Below are positions 26,823 to 36,225 of a stretch of 64,000 nucleotides of DNA, one piece after another; the first letter of the stretch is position 1, and every line of letters begins with the position of its first letter. The stretch is from NCBI RefSeq assembly GCF_001307805.1, contig NZ_CP013862.1:1798001-1862000 (forward strand), in the 5' to 3' direction. This DNA comes from Lentibacillus amyloliquefaciens. GTDB taxonomy: Bacteria; Bacillota; Bacilli; Bacillales; Amphibacillaceae. A model generated the notes under the pieces. The model searched no databases. It saw only the letters and a list, made by a program, of their open reading frames with translations, and was not told the origin of the DNA. A program made the position numbers and the translations under genes.

Positions 26823-28215
26823 CACTAGCGTTGCATTAATATAAATTGAATATTCTGTAATCAATTTAGCTCTATTTTTCGCCAAAAAGACAAACCTTAA
26901 TGAAAAAGTGGCATTGTCCATTTGGTAAATTTATACATTTATTCCGGGAGAGACAGCGACAACACTTATAATTATGGTATGCCGCTAATGCGACGAAGCC
27001 AGTGACGGCAGTTCTTCCACAGTTTCGCTTTTAATAAACGGCTAATCTGCAATATGGTTTTCCTGGACTCTGTTTCTAGTTGAATGAGCACATGCAGGCA
27101 ATAAACAATCAGCGCTAAAAAGATTTGGTTCATCACAGCTGTTTCACTATGGCCATAAAAATGTTTGATTTTAACGTGCTGTTTCAGCCATTTGAAAAAT
27201 AATTCAATCGTCCAGCGTGAACGATACATGTCACTGATTTCACTGGCTTTTAGATCAAACCGATTTGTGATGAGACGCAGTCGATTGCCTTTTGTATCAT
27301 CGACTTCAATTAAGCGAAATAGATTATCCATGCGCTTTGTTGGACCACCGACAGCTACCATTTGATCCGTAACGATCGTGGAACCCTGTTCCACCTCAAA
27401 GGACTTGATCGTCCGTGTAATCGAGTTTTTCTTCAACCGGGAGACGAAGAAATAACCGTCGTCCGTCATGCGGTCAAAACGCTCATAATCTATGTAACCA
27501 CGATCAAATACGTAGGTTGCTTCCTTGTCGTCCACCAAAACTTCTAATTGGCTACGATCGTGTTCGTTGGCCGTCGTGATGTTGGCGTACTCCGGATAAG
27601 AAGAACCATTTTCCATGAACATTAACCGCAAGTGCAGTTTGACGCCGCCTTTCGTTTTACGGAAGGTAGCCCATGGATGATTCGTCAGGTTGAGTGGTAT
27701 CGTGCTCGAATCAATGATTTTTACCGGCATAACTGTTCGACCCGGTTGAGAATGGCGTATCTGATCAACTAATTGATAAAAGATGACTGCCAACAAATTG
27801 GGATCCACAGTACGGTGTTTTCGCGACAATTGGGAAACGCTAATTGAACCCAGCCCCAATTCCTGTTGAACCTCGTCATCAAAAAGTGTATCACTCATCG
27901 CATGTAAGCTTTCCACCTCTTCCAGGTGGGACAATAATAACAGTTTGATGTAGGAATAAGTCGTAAACTTTTTCGTGTAGCGATCTTGCCCGGTCTGCGT
28001 AATTTGTTCTGTAAGTTTTTCAATATTAATGGGTGCAACCCATTTACCAAATGATGATAATAGTGTATGATTGTCCATATTCTGAGTTCCTTTATATTGG
28101 ATTTGGACAACAACCACCAATTCCATTATAAAGGATTTTTTTATACCCGGAAACCTATATTTTGGATAATTAACAAGATTATCAATTTTCTTTTATTATT
28201 TATGCAACGCTAGTG
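26823..28215 (-). mobile_element. IS4-family insertion sequence with 9-bp target duplication
   Basis: 1393 bp. Ends CACTAGCGTTGCAT at the left and its complement at the right, with similar A/T-rich bases inside. The flanking direct repeat ATCCTCCCT (26814-26822 and 28216-28224) defines the target site exactly. One transposase gene. Confidence 0.92.
26972..28078 (-). CDS. IS4-family transposase
   Basis: 368 residues from the ATG at 28078 (MDNHTLLSSFGKW). It has an N-terminal DUF4372-like region and the DDE core: Asp in IIDSSTIPLNL, Asp in YVFDRGYIDYERF, and the YRSRWTIELFFKWLKQHVKI (Y-x2-R-x3-E-x6-K) signature with the Glu. The gene appears intact, so the element may be active. The frame is open 16 codons further upstream without a ribosome site. 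Confidence 0.9.
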   Translation of the reverse strand: MDNHTLLSSFGKWVAPINIEKLTEQITQTGQDRYTKKFTTYSYIKLLLLSHLEEVESLHAMSDTLFDDEVQQELGLGSISVSQLSRKHRTVDPNLLAVIFYQLVDQIRHSQPGRTVMPVKIIDSSTIPLNLTNHPWATFRKTKGGVKLHLRLMFMENGSSYPEYANITTANEHDRSQLEVLVDDKEATYVFDRGYIDYERFDRMTDDGYFFVSRLKKNSITRTIKSFEVEQGSTIVTDQMVAVGGPTKRMDNLFRLIEVDDTKGNRLRLITNRFDLKASEISDMYRSRWTIELFFKWLKQHVKIKHFYGHSETAVMNQIFLALIVYCLHVLIQLETESRKTILQISRLLKAKLWKNCRHWLRRISGIP

Positions 28216-28282
28216 ATCCTCCCTATAAGAAATCCCACAAAATGAATTTTTCCTATTTAATTAAATGCCCTTATATGTAATA

Positions 28283-28312
28283 TGGCGTAATCTTTATTAG
28301 ATTTCCGCGCCC
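28283..28312. repeat. Dispersed hairpin repeat, copy at 28.3 kb
   Basis: GGCGTAATC ... TTTATTAGATT ... CGCGCCC followed by AATTGTTG. It ends 13 bp after the stop of the minus-strand VOC gene. Confidence 0.75.
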
Positions 28313-28324
28313 AATTGTTGACTG

Positions 28325-28720
28325 TTAGGGTGCTACGAGCTCCACTTTCATTCTGTCCGGATCTTCAAAGTAAACGGCGTAATGGTCATCTCCCCCAGCG
28401 AATGGATGCTGCTTTTCATAAAGAATAGTAACTCCTTTATCTTTTAATTTCTCCGTCATATCATCAACGTGTTGACGCGATTCCGCATGAAACGCTAAAT
28501 GATTTAGACCCACGCAACATCTATGATATGGAACGTCTAAAAACCGTTCTTCAGTTTGAACAAAAACGATGTATGTATCTCCTATTTTCCAACTTTGCCC
28601 GCTTTCCCATTTCTGAAACGGGCTGTATCCTAATTCTTCAAGATACCAACGCCAAAAATCAATTGACCTTTTTAAATCAGTGACATAAATCTCAACATGG
28701 TGAAGTAATCCCTTTGACAA
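28325..28720 (-). CDS. VOC (glyoxalase/dioxygenase fold) protein
   Basis: A 131-residue metal-binding protein of the vicinal oxygen chelate superfamily. The N-terminal LLHHVEIYVTDLKRSIDFW and central VGLNHLAFHAESRQHVDDM supply two His ligands; the C-terminal YAVYFEDPDRMKVELVAP supplies the Glu. This matches small single-module VOC proteins such as lactoylglutathione-lyase-like or fosfomycin-resistance-like enzymes, but the substrate cannot be told. Monocistronic and followed at 13 bp by a hairpin repeat. Confidence 0.85.
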   Translation of the reverse strand: MSKGLLHHVEIYVTDLKRSIDFWRWYLEELGYSPFQKWESGQSWKIGDTYIVFVQTEERFLDVPYHRCCVGLNHLAFHAESRQHVDDMTEKLKDKGVTILYEKQHPFAGGDDHYAVYFEDPDRMKVELVAP

Positions 28721-28812
28721 GGAATGGCCCCCTTTATTCCTTCGAGCTATTTTTACTTAATACCAATTATTCCAAATTCCAGGAATTAACTCAATCCTTT
28801 AATCTATAAAAA

Positions 28813-28841
28813 AGGCACTTACCTTATTCGCGATAAGCGCC
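28813..28841. repeat. Dispersed hairpin repeat, copy at 28.8 kb
   Basis: GGCACTTACCTTATTCGCGA-TAAGCGCCC followed by GTTTGCGG, the best-conserved right flank of the family. It lies 79 bp beyond the stop of the PadR-linked membrane gene. Confidence 0.75.
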
Positions 28842-28919
28842 CGTTTGCGGTATTGTCTAATCAAGGCTTAGATAACGTGTGATGCTAGTTCTATTCTGTA
28901 AGAACATATTATTGAATAG

Positions 28920-29366
28920 TTAATTTGCTGCCACTAAAAATATTGCAAAGAAAAGTGCATAAGATCCCATTAAACTAAGCGATATTTTAGCTAACTTAGT
29001 TTTAATCGAAAGTGCAGGTATAATTCCAACCTTAAGCATATTCGCTATTAAAACAACAATTGCTAAGAAAAAAGACAGCATTGCTATAAGTAACGAAACT
29101 TGCTCTAACATAACATTAACCCCCCTTAATGATGTCAATTTCAAAATGACAAAAACATTTATTAAACTAATTAGCAATAATACTTGGCTCATACGAAATC
29201 CCAAAACTTTCTTTTCATTTAACTCCATTATCCAAGCATCTGCTATGCCTAATAATAAGTCGAAAACTACTTTGAATGACCAATCTGTCTGTTTTAAGAC
29301 TTCAATCATTTCATTGCTATATCGCCTTCTCCAACTTTTAGGATACATATAGATAAACCACTTCAT
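28920..29366 (-). CDS. Membrane protein paired with PadR regulator
   Basis: 148 residues: a soluble N-terminus (KWFIYMYPKSWRRRYSNEMI, typical of proteins encoded beside PadR regulators) and about three or four membrane segments in the last 90 residues. Its start overlaps the padR stop by 4 bp, so the two are translated together. Such pairs usually form an envelope-stress or drug-response unit; the specific role here is unknown. Confidence 0.7.
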   Translation of the reverse strand: MKWFIYMYPKSWRRRYSNEMIEVLKQTDWSFKVVFDLLLGIADAWIMELNEKKVLGFRMSQVLLLISLINVFVILKLTSLRGVNVMLEQVSLLIAMLSFFLAIVVLIANMLKVGIIPALSIKTKLAKISLSLMGSYALFFAIFLVAAN

Positions 29367-29668
29367 ACTAAACCAAGCCTTTTTAAACCAAGTGTAGTTA
29401 CTTTTTGAATTTCTTTAATTTGGTTACTCAAATATACCTGCCCTTCCTCTGTTAGCTTGTAAGGCTTTTTACGGTCTTGTGTTTCAAGAGCACTTATATA
29501 TCCTGCCTTCTGTAAACGTGAAATTGCTCCATATAAAGTTCCTGGACCTAATTTAATATCATAATTTTTTTCAATGTCCTCCATAATGGCATAGCCATGA
29601 CGATTTTCTTCTGCAAGGCTTATCAAAATTAACAATGAAGGTTCTGTGAATTTGTTTTTTCCAACCAC
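29363..29668 (-). CDS. PadR-family transcriptional regulator
   Basis: A 101-residue winged-helix repressor of the short (subfamily 2) type. The segments SLLILISLAEENRHGYAIMED, LGPGTLYGAISRLQKAGYIS and KKPYKLTEEGQVYL follow the PadR pattern, with a short C-terminal dimer helix. The GTG start at 29668 has AAAGGAG 7 nt upstream. It lies behind a readable promoter with an inverted repeat near the start point, as expected for autorepression. Confidence 0.88.
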   Translation of the reverse strand: MVGKNKFTEPSLLILISLAEENRHGYAIMEDIEKNYDIKLGPGTLYGAISRLQKAGYISALETQDRKKPYKLTEEGQVYLSNQIKEIQKVTTLGLKRLGLV

Positions 29669-29689
29669 GTTGCCACTCCTTTATGATTG

Positions 29690-29747
29690 TTACGTTTGAT
29701 GATGTATCGTATAACGTAATAATAAGATATACTTGAAAAAAAGTCAA
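29690..29747 (-). promoter_or_regulatory. padR promoter and operator candidate
   Basis: Minus strand: -35 TTGACT (29747-29742), 17-bp spacer, -10 TATTAT (29724-29719). Overlapping and downstream of the -10 is the inverted repeat TTACGTT-N16-AACGTAA (29690-29719), a likely PadR operator. Confidence 0.65.
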
Positions 29748-29783
29748 TAAAAAAAGCCATAATAATATGGCCAAGTTAAGAAA

Positions 29784-29810
29784 GAACGCACTTGTTCCAG
29801 AAGTGCGCCC
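29784..29810. repeat. Dispersed hairpin repeat, copy at 29.8 kb
   Basis: GAACGCACTTGTTCCAGAAGTGCGCCC: arms GCACTT / AAGTGC around TGTTCCAG, followed by TTATATA as in the copies at 48.8 and 59.2 kb. Confidence 0.65.
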
Positions 29811-29876
29811 TTATATACAGTATGATTTTCTACCGTATTCAACGTATGTAACGATACAAAAATGGCGGTTTTTTTA

Positions 29877-30050
29877 ACTTTATGGAAACATTATCTACAG
29901 TCATTTTTTTTAGTATTTAACGTACACAAAGATAGGACTTTACGTGGAGTGGTGGGTATGATAGGCTCGGATGCCTTATGAAACAACAGCTTCAGCCTTT
30001 CAAGACAAATCATGCCCACAGAGGCTCCGCGTCAAGTCCTTAACCACTTA
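29877..30050. repeat. Inverted-repeat region shared with 41.4 kb
   Basis: The segment from CTTTATGGAA to TGGGTATGA (about 29877-29970) recurs in inverted orientation at about 41343-41432. In this copy it also pairs with sequence to about 30046: AGGACTTTACGTGGAG against CTCCGCGTCAAGTCCT and TGGGTATGA against TCATGCCCA. It looks like the end of an insertion sequence or a structured remnant. Apart from this and a small hairpin repeat, 29669-30333 has no gene. Confidence 0.55.
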
Positions 30051-30282
30051 ACTTCACACACATGTACACAAAGATAAAAGGCGCATTCCATCAGTCATTT
30101 ATTGTTGATACTGTATATAAGGGCCAGTTAATGGCATAGCACGTTCCATGGGGTTTGCACTTACAAAACCTTTTTCAGATTCTTCTCAGTTTTCTCCTCC
30201 CATTTGTTTCAATGAAGCCTCAACCATGGGTGTCATAACGGCCCCTGGTTCATCGCTGCCGCTGTTCGTATGTCCAAAAATT

Positions 30283-30312
30283 AACCGATGGCCATAACAG
30301 CCATCGGTTTTT
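30283..30312 (-). terminator. Terminator after the AhpD-like gene
   Basis: Perfect stem AACCGATGGC / GCCATCGGTT with T-runs on both sides, 22 bp after the stop. Confidence 0.85.
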
Positions 30313-30333
30313 AATGTCATATTTATCGTGCGA

Positions 30334-31267
30334 TTACTCCTCACTGAAGCTTTCGATCATATTGACCATATGTGCGTACGAACCGCCGGCAAGCAATGCG
30401 GAAGCAACCAATACTGCTTCAGCCAATTCTTCGTTGGTTGCACCCTGCTTGTCAGCATTTTTCGTATGAACATCAATGCAATATGGACAAAGTGTCGCAT
30501 GGCCAACGGCTACTGCTACGATTTCCTTGAACTTTTTGCTTAATTTTCCTTCTTGCATGGCGGCCTGATTGAATCCGGAATAACCCTGAAAACCGTCTTT
30601 TGCATGTTTGCCTAATTGGTTAAGGTTTTTCAAATTTGAACGCTCATACAACGTATCACCTGCTTCGTCAGAAAGGGCATTATGCATGTTTGTGCTGTGT
30701 GTTATAGCACCGCCGGCCTCAACGGCAGAGGTAACCATAACAGCTTCCACCAGCTCACCGAGTTCTGCCCCTTCTTTTTTGGCGTTCTTGGTATGGGTAT
30801 CAATGCAATACGGACATTGCGTGACATGAGCAACTGAAACCGCAATGATTTCTTTTTCCTTTTTGGATAGTGCACCTTCTTTGAACACGCCTGCATTGTA
30901 ATCCGCAAAAGCCTGTGCCTGATCCGGCACAAGATCCTTCAGCTTGTTTAAATGGTCTTTATGACTTGCCTTATAGGCCCAGAACCAGCAAACATCGGTT
31001 AACCCGCAAAGTAGGTTACTTAAAATGGAAAAAAACATGCCTTCTTATGGCTGTTTTACGCTTGAGGAAAGTGAAGGTTCCGAAAACCCAAATGGTAAAG
31101 GAACTTCATTAATTTTGGTATGTGAAATCCCTTCTTTCCTTAACAATATCGTGCGGATTGTTCCGACACTTGCTCTTCTAGGAACTTTTACGACCTATAT
31201 TCTTACAGCTACTTTGCCCCTGAAGGAGCCTTTGCTGGTTCTGGGCCTTATAAAAACTTCCTGCCAT
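30334..31267 (-). pseudogene. AhpD-like / carboxymuconolactone decarboxylase family protein, interrupted by a MITE
   Basis: The protein has two tandem AhpD-like domains, each with the peroxidatic motif CPYCIDTHTKNA or CPYCIDVHTKNA (Cys-x2-Cys and a following His), a family of thiol hydroperoxidases or decarboxylases. The native start is ATG at 31267 with AAGGAGG 7 nt upstream. It reads MAGSFYK and is then broken by a 272-bp element plus 5-bp target duplication (277 bp). Removing those 277 bp restores one frame of 218 codons. As it stands, the native frame hits a stop inside the element. A longer frame from 31038 begins inside the element (MFFSILSNLLCGL) and lacks a convincing ribosome site. 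Confidence 0.85.
30976..31247. mobile_element. Non-autonomous element (MITE/TIME-like), 272 bp
   Basis: Terminal inverted repeats begin with 17 identical bases GGCCCAGAACCAGCAAA and end with GCAAAGTAG, about 39 bp each. The 5-bp direct repeat TTATA flanks it (30971-30975 and 31248-31252). No transposase. Length, about 38-bp ends and 5-bp duplication resemble Tn3-derived miniature elements; that family link is inferred. It disrupts codon 7 of the AhpD-like gene. Confidence 0.88.
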
Positions 31268-31413
31268 TGTGATGCCTCCTTATGTTGGTTTAAAATAGAG
31301 ATTGATTAAAGTATACCTTTAAAACCTGATTTAACAAAAAAATAAGTTTCGATTAATAGCTTACTTAAGTTTTAACATATACTATTCAACAATCCAGTCC
31401 ATTTCTGCAAAAC

Positions 31414-31446
31414 CGGACGCTGGTTCTTATTCCAGATAGGCGCCCC
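31414..31446. repeat. Dispersed hairpin repeat, copy at 31.4 kb
   Basis: GGACGCTGG ... TTATTCCAGATA ... GGCGCCCC, followed by a second small stem CTTTAGTTGAATAAACTAAAG. It lies downstream of the OYE gene. The rest of 31268-31501 shows no gene. Confidence 0.65.
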
Positions 31447-31501
31447 TTTAGTTGAATAAACTAAAGGCTTATATATTTTTACGGAAATAAGATTAAAATA
31501 A

Positions 31502-31540
31502 GCCGTCTATATCAAGGGCTATCAGGATATAGACGGCTTT
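31502..31540 (-). terminator. Terminator of the OYE gene
   Basis: Perfect 12-bp stem GCCGTCTATATC / GATATAGACGGC, 12-nt loop, 15 bp after the stop. Confidence 0.85.
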
Positions 31541-31554
31541 CAGACGTTTTCGTT

Positions 31555-32664
31555 TTATTCGACGGTGTCCGCATTCAGCTCATGGTCTTTAACATACGCA
31601 ATGGGCAGTAACGTACTTTTAAAATCAAAGGCTTTCAGTTCTTTATCTCGTTTGACTCGGTTAGGCAAGTCAGGGTTTGCAAGCGCACTAGTTCCTAGAG
31701 ATACGAAGTCGGCTTCATTTTGGTGAAGGACGTTGTTTGCGGTTTCCGGGTCTCCAAGCTTACCATTCGCAATAACAGGGAGTTTTCCGTAATCCTTAGC
31801 GGCCTTCGCTAATGTCTTAGTACCTTCACCAAACGCAGGGGCTGTTCCATTACCGTCCGTAACGTGAATGTAATCTAAGGATGCCTCACCAAGTTTAGAG
31901 AAAATGGTCTCAGCCGATGATTCACCCCCCTGCCACTTATGCTTGGAATCGGATACCTTGATTTGTGAGATGCGAATGCCGACAATATAATCCTCGCCGA
32001 CAGCTTGGCGTACATCATTTATAACTTCCAGCATCAACCGAAGGCGATTTCCAAGTGAACCGCCGTATTGATCTTCACGATGGTTGAGGTAGTCAGTTAG
32101 GAACTGATCTAACAAATATCCATTAGCGCCGTGAAGTTCGATGCCGTCAAAACCAGCTTCTTTTGCATGAAGCGCCCCATTCACAAAGGCCCTTTTAACA
32201 TCATCAATATTTTGTTTTGTCATTGATTCGGGCGTTGGAAAGGGGCCGGAGCCGCCATAGAATTCCAATTGTTCTCCTTTTGGTGGAATCTCAGATGGGG
32301 CTATGGTTTCATTCACGTAGGCATTTCCTTGAGATTGACCGCCGGCATGCATAAGCTGGGCAATGAATAAGGTGCTATGATTGTGAACGGCATCAACGAT
32401 AGGTTTCCATGCTTGTACATGTTTGTCATTGGCTAGACCTGGTTGGTTATCATAACCCTGACTGTGACTTTCATCGAAATAAATTCCTTCTGTAATAATG
32501 GTGCCAAAACCACCTTTAGCAAACCGTTCATAGTATTCCTTCATACGGTTATTGGCGAGCCCATCTTCTTCCGCGCTCACACGAGTCATAGGGGAAACAA
32601 TAAAACGGTTCTTAATATTGGTATTTCCGATATTAAAATCTGAGAATAGGTAATCGTATGCCAT
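31555..32664 (-). CDS. NADH:flavin oxidoreductase, Old Yellow Enzyme family
   Basis: FMN enzyme reducing activated C=C bonds of enones, quinones and similar electrophiles with NAD(P)H. The 369-residue TIM barrel has FMN-contact regions NRFIVSPMTRVSAE and LFIAQLMHAGGQS, the substrate-binding GIELHGANGYLLDQFLTDYL (the usual His-x2-Asn pair), and VIANGKLGDPETA with SLGTSALANPDLPNRV at the phosphate site. The ATG at 32664 has AAAGGAAG upstream; ten earlier codons lack a site. It stands among other detoxification genes. Confidence 0.9.
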   Translation of the reverse strand: MAYDYLFSDFNIGNTNIKNRFIVSPMTRVSAEEDGLANNRMKEYYERFAKGGFGTIITEGIYFDESHSQGYDNQPGLANDKHVQAWKPIVDAVHNHSTLFIAQLMHAGGQSQGNAYVNETIAPSEIPPKGEQLEFYGGSGPFPTPESMTKQNIDDVKRAFVNGALHAKEAGFDGIELHGANGYLLDQFLTDYLNHREDQYGGSLGNRLRLMLEVINDVRQAVGEDYIVGIRISQIKVSDSKHKWQGGESSAETIFSKLGEASLDYIHVTDGNGTAPAFGEGTKTLAKAAKDYGKLPVIANGKLGDPETANNVLHQNEADFVSLGTSALANPDLPNRVKRDKELKAFDFKSTLLPIAYVKDHELNADTVE

Positions 32665-32878
32665 GTCTATAACTTCCTTTCTGTGCGATGTCAATCAAAT
32701 TTTAGGTTTTATGTGTATGAATATCAAACCATGCGCTCACAGTTATTATGTTATAGACGTGTTCACCGTTTCAAAAATAACAGGAACATGTTTATGGTGA
32801 GGGTGAACAATGGGTATTTTTGCACAACCCCTCGAAAAATCAAGACTAAAATGAAAAAATATCAGAAGAAATAAGGTT

Positions 32879-32910
32879 CCCCACTTTGTGTATATGAACA
32901 CAAAGTGGGG
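32879..32910. terminator. Strong hairpin in the OYE upstream region
   Basis: Perfect 13-bp stem CCCCACTTTGTGT / ACACAAAGTGGGG, 6-nt loop, no T-run. The rest of 32665-33320 shows no gene; it contains scraps such as CTCGCCCTTTATGGAATAAA (about 32965) that resemble half of the dispersed hairpin repeat. Confidence 0.6.
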
Positions 32911-33327
32911 AGGTAGTTCCAAAAACTGTCTACAGAAACAGTTTTGTGTTGTTCGACAATCTCGCCCTTTATGGAATAAACAATATATTAATTTTTTCCT
33001 TATAGGGGGATCGCCACATGCCCATCAAGCTAAGGTAAATCATTACCCCCCAAAACGATAAAACGCTATTCTTTCTGTAAGGGGGTGAACAGTATTACGG
33101 ACGGGATCAAGTCCCTCGGGCCAGATCGTTCTACCCCGGCTACTTAAATCATTTACTCCATATAAAAAAAGTTCAACCAGAAATGACTGGTTAAACTCAT
33201 AATACGATCGGGCCAGAATGTGAAGTAAAGATCCTTGCCCTAAAGATCAGTTCAATAAAGAAAAAGAGTGCCTCTTTTGAAGAAGAATACGCTTTTTGTT
33301 GGAAAGTAAGCAAATTTTTTTACTTTA

Positions 33328-34928
33328 CTCAACTTTCGGACACCAAATTCGGAACGCAAACCCTGATATGTAAAGGATGATTCGTATTCTTTTATCAGGC
33401 CGCACCTGGATCCTGCAATGGTTTTTGTAAAAAATCCGGCAGCTTATCATAAAAGCGGTCCAGGAATTGTTGAATCTGCTGATCGGTCAGCAGGAATTCA
33501 TCAGCTAACATCGAACCCAATAATTCCAGAATGGTCAAAAGAGCTTCGGCGAAACGAATATCCTCAATTTCGTCGCAGCACACGAAGAACAACTGGCCGA
33601 TGGTTTTAGGATCTTCCTCTTCCCTGGAACTGACAGCGAGCATCATATAGCGCAGGAAAACAATGGTTGTGTGAGCCGTCAGGGCATCATAGCTGCGGCA
33701 CTGAAATTCTTTTGCCAGTTTCAGGTTGGATTTGGCAACCTTGAAAAAGCATTCGATGGCCCAGCGTTTCCCGTAGATCTGAACCACGTCTTCCTCGGAA
33801 TGTTCCAAATTTGTTGTAAGCAGAGCCAACCATTGTTTGGAACGGTTTCGATCACGTACAAAGACAATGCGGGCCTGGATGTCATCATCGTTTTCATCGG
33901 GGCCTATCCCGACAAGGATAGAGGAAAGGATTTTCGCACGACCACGTTTTTTACGCACCTTTTTATAAAGCTGGTTAAGGGTATAGGACTTCCCCTTGTA
34001 GGTGTAGTGGATCTTTGGCGAACGCTTGATCATGCAGACCACATGCAGCGGATAATTCATGACCACTTTTTTAATGATGCCGGGATACGCGAACCAGCTG
34101 TCAAAGAGAAGCGTTTTGGCACCAAGCTTTACAGGATTAATCGCATCCAGCAGCGTAAACATGGTTTCTGTTCCTTTTCGCAATGCTTCCTTCCGACGAC
34201 GATATCCGACTGTTCGTTTATCGATAGCCGGATTGATTTCCTGAAAACGGTTTTTAGCTTTTTTCGAGCTCAACAGGGAAAAGGAAAGCGGCAGGAATGT
34301 GGCACCATCCGACCAGCCCAATGTGAGCATGCGAAAACCTTTGACATAATCGCCGGTGGTATGATCTTTCACGCGGGATAAAAGTTCCACAGCCTTACTG
34401 CGGTTGCGGCCATACGTGGAATCATCCAATACCAGAACGCGCTCCCGGTCACCTGATGTCAACGGAAGGATGTACTTTTCGATAAGATGTTCGCCCACAT
34501 CCACAAGAAGCTTGCGCCAGTTATAGGTCGTCCGTTTCAAGAGATCATACACAGCGTCTTTGTGCAACGATTTGGATGGACGTCCGGATTCAAGTGTTCG
34601 ATACAAGTTTTTACCTTGCAGCACAAGTGAAAAAATGAATTGAACAATCAGTAACGCAGAGACGCCTTTTTCTTTGTGAATGTTGGCCTGATGCAGAAAA
34701 GTACCAATCTTGGCCTGTTTAAAAAAACGGGTCACCCGGGAATTCAGCTTTTCATTTTGATCAGAATTTGGTAAAGTAGCCATAGAAAACATCCTTTCTT
34801 TGGTTTTGGTTTGGTTACCTATATTTTACCAAAGAAAAGGGTGTTTTTTTATACTTTTTGATAGAAAAAGGACGATAAGTGCTGACTTGGCAAGCGTTTA
34901 TCCTCGGTATTCAACTCCGAAAGTTGAG
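33328..34928 (-). mobile_element. IS4-family insertion sequence with 7-bp target duplication
   Basis: 1601 bp with inverted ends CTCAACTTTCGGA and flanking direct repeats TACTTTA (33321-33327 and 34929-34935). Its right end lies only 66 bp before the SDR start, so it replaces whatever lay further upstream of that gene. Confidence 0.9.
33395..34783 (-). CDS. IS4-family transposase
   Basis: 462 residues from the ATG at 34783, which has AAAGG 9 nt upstream; another ATG three codons earlier is too close to the site. DDE core: Asp in [16 protein letters not shown], Asp in [12 protein letters not shown] and Glu in [20 protein letters not shown]. It is a distinct branch from the IS4 element at 26.8 kb. 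The gene is intact. Confidence 0.9.
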   Translation of the reverse strand: MATLPNSDQNEKLNSRVTRFFKQAKIGTFLHQANIHKEKGVSALLIVQFIFSLVLQGKNLYRTLESGRPSKSLHKDAVYDLLKRTTYNWRKLLVDVGEHLIEKYILPLTSGDRERVLVLDDSTYGRNRSKAVELLSRVKDHTTGDYVKGFRMLTLGWSDGATFLPLSFSLLSSKKAKNRFQEINPAIDKRTVGYRRRKEALRKGTETMFTLLDAINPVKLGAKTLLFDSWFAYPGIIKKVVMNYPLHVVCMIKRSPKIHYTYKGKSYTLNQLYKKVRKKRGRAKILSSILVGIGPDENDDDIQARIVFVRDRNRSKQWLALLTTNLEHSEEDVVQIYGKRWAIECFFKVAKSNLKLAKEFQCRSYDALTAHTTIVFLRYMMLAVSSREEEDPKTIGQLFFVCCDEIEDIRFAEALLTILELLGSMLADEFLLTDQQIQQFLDRFYDKLPDFLQKPLQDPGAA

Positions 34929-34994
34929 TACTTTATTTGTATTGGAGAACATAAACATTCTATAGAAGAACATTGTTTCTATAGGAGGTCTAAC

Positions 34995-35966
34995 ATGGAT
35001 CAAAAAGATCAAACGCGCCAAATAAAGCAAATGCAACAGATGTTTCAAGAGTACATGAAAACGCAACCTTATCCGATGTACCCCAATTATGGGAAAATCA
35101 CACGATACGAAGAAATCCCAATTAATGTACCTGAACAACGCCAGCTTCGCCATCCAGGAGTAGAAGGCTTGATGGTACCCCTTCCAATTATTGAAAACCC
35201 CAACTACAAAGGAAGTGGGAAGTTAACAGGAAAAGTTGCTCTCATTACAGGCGGGGATAGTGGTATCGGTGCAGCCGTAGCCATTGCCTTCGCAAAAGAA
35301 GGCGCTGACGTTGCCATTGCCTACTTAGATGAACACGAGGATGCAAACAGAACAAAAGCGAGAATTGAAGAACTAGGGCAACGCTGTTTATTGATGCCAG
35401 GTGACTTGCGAGACAAAAAACAGTGTATCGCCATTGTAGAACAAACAGTAAATACGTTCGGGCGTCTCGATATTCTCTGTAACCATGTTGGTATTCAATT
35501 CCAGCAACTAAGCCTACTTGATATTACAGACGAGCAATTCGATGACACCTTCAAAGTGAACATATACTCTCATTTTTATACAACGAGAGCAGCGCTTCCT
35601 CATTTAGGGCCAGGCAGCTCCATCATTGGCACCTCTTCCGTCGTGACGTATGTAGGTGAGCAACAAATGATTGATTATACAGCCACAAAAGGTGCAATAG
35701 TTGGTTGGACACGTGCTTTGGCTAAAAATGTCGTAAAACAGGGGATACGAGTCAATGCCGTCGCTCCCGGCCGAATTTGGACGCCACTTATTCCAGCAAG
35801 TTTCTCATCAGATCAAGTCGCAGTATATGGAGCATTTAATCCAATGGAACGCGTTGCCCATCCATTTGAACTTGCACCAACCTTTGTCTATCTAGCATCT
35901 GATGATTCAAGTTTTGTTACTGGTCAGGTCCTTCATGTTGACGGTGGAGAATCCACACATTCCTAA
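34995..35966 (+). CDS. Short-chain dehydrogenase/reductase, YhxC/YhdF-like
   Basis: Classical SDR of 323 residues with an extra N-terminal arm of about 70 residues (Gln/Met/Pro-rich) that is typical of the Bacillus general-stress SDRs. Rossmann motif [12 protein letters not shown] (about residues 83-94), substrate/NAD motif NHVGIQ, catalytic Ser in IGTSSVV, Tyr-x3-Lys in [12 protein letters not shown], and PGRIWTPL. Likely NAD(P)H-dependent aldehyde or alcohol oxidoreductase; substrate unknown. TAGGAGG precedes the ATG at 34995; the longer frame from 34800 is IS4 end sequence. A small gene follows 18 bp later. Confidence 0.9.
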   Translation: MDQKDQTRQIKQMQQMFQEYMKTQPYPMYPNYGKITRYEEIPINVPEQRQLRHPGVEGLMVPLPIIENPNYKGSGKLTGKVALITGGDSGIGAAVAIAFAKEGADVAIAYLDEHEDANRTKARIEELGQRCLLMPGDLRDKKQCIAIVEQTVNTFGRLDILCNHVGIQFQQLSLLDITDEQFDDTFKVNIYSHFYTTRAALPHLGPGSSIIGTSSVVTYVGEQQMIDYTATKGAIVGWTRALAKNVVKQGIRVNAVAPGRIWTPLIPASFSSDQVAVYGAFNPMERVAHPFELAPTFVYLASDDSSFVTGQVLHVDGGESTHS

Positions 35967-35984
35967 AGTCAGGAGGCTATAATC

Positions 35985-36149
35985 TTGAGATATGAATTTA
36001 ATCCAGAGGTAAGGCTATTACTAGTGAACCATTCGGATGAAAAAGTAAAGATGGTATATATGGAGGATTCTTGGTTAATGCCCAAAATTGGGCTTAGACC
36101 ACCTTATTATTGCTATCCAATTTACAAACTTAATTATCCAATAATCTAA
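35985..36149 (+). CDS. Small hypothetical protein, 54 residues
   Basis: Starts with TTG placed 8 nt after a perfect AGGAGG, 18 bp after the SDR stop, so it is probably the second gene of that transcript. The product begins MRYEFNPEVRLLLVNHSDEK and ends in a Tyr/Pro-rich tail (RPPYYCYPIYKLNYPII). I do not recognise a family. The composition of the tail is like small spore-coat proteins, but that is a guess. It ends before a hairpin at 36165-36197. Confidence 0.6.
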   Translation: MRYEFNPEVRLLLVNHSDEKVKMVYMEDSWLMPKIGLRPPYYCYPIYKLNYPII

Positions 36150-36164
36150 ATAATTTACAGGCAA

Positions 36165-36197
36165 AAAGACTTCTATACACCGTATGGAAGTCTCTTT
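36165..36197 (+). terminator. Terminator between SDR unit and convergent ADH gene
   Basis: Stem AGACTTC-ATAC / GTAT-GAAGTCT followed by CTTT; usable in both directions. Confidence 0.75.
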
Positions 36198-36225
36198 CAT
36201 TAATTTTTATATCGGAAAGGAAAAT

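Noticed and set aside
33060..33250. Possible RNA gene in the GC-richer stretch with two CGGGCCAGA phrases
   Set aside because: I could not build a tRNA-like or riboswitch-like fold; it may be a scrap of a transposon end.
33671..34381. 236-codon open frame on the plus strand
   Set aside because: It lies opposite the intact IS4 transposase gene, has no ribosome site and its product resembles no family.
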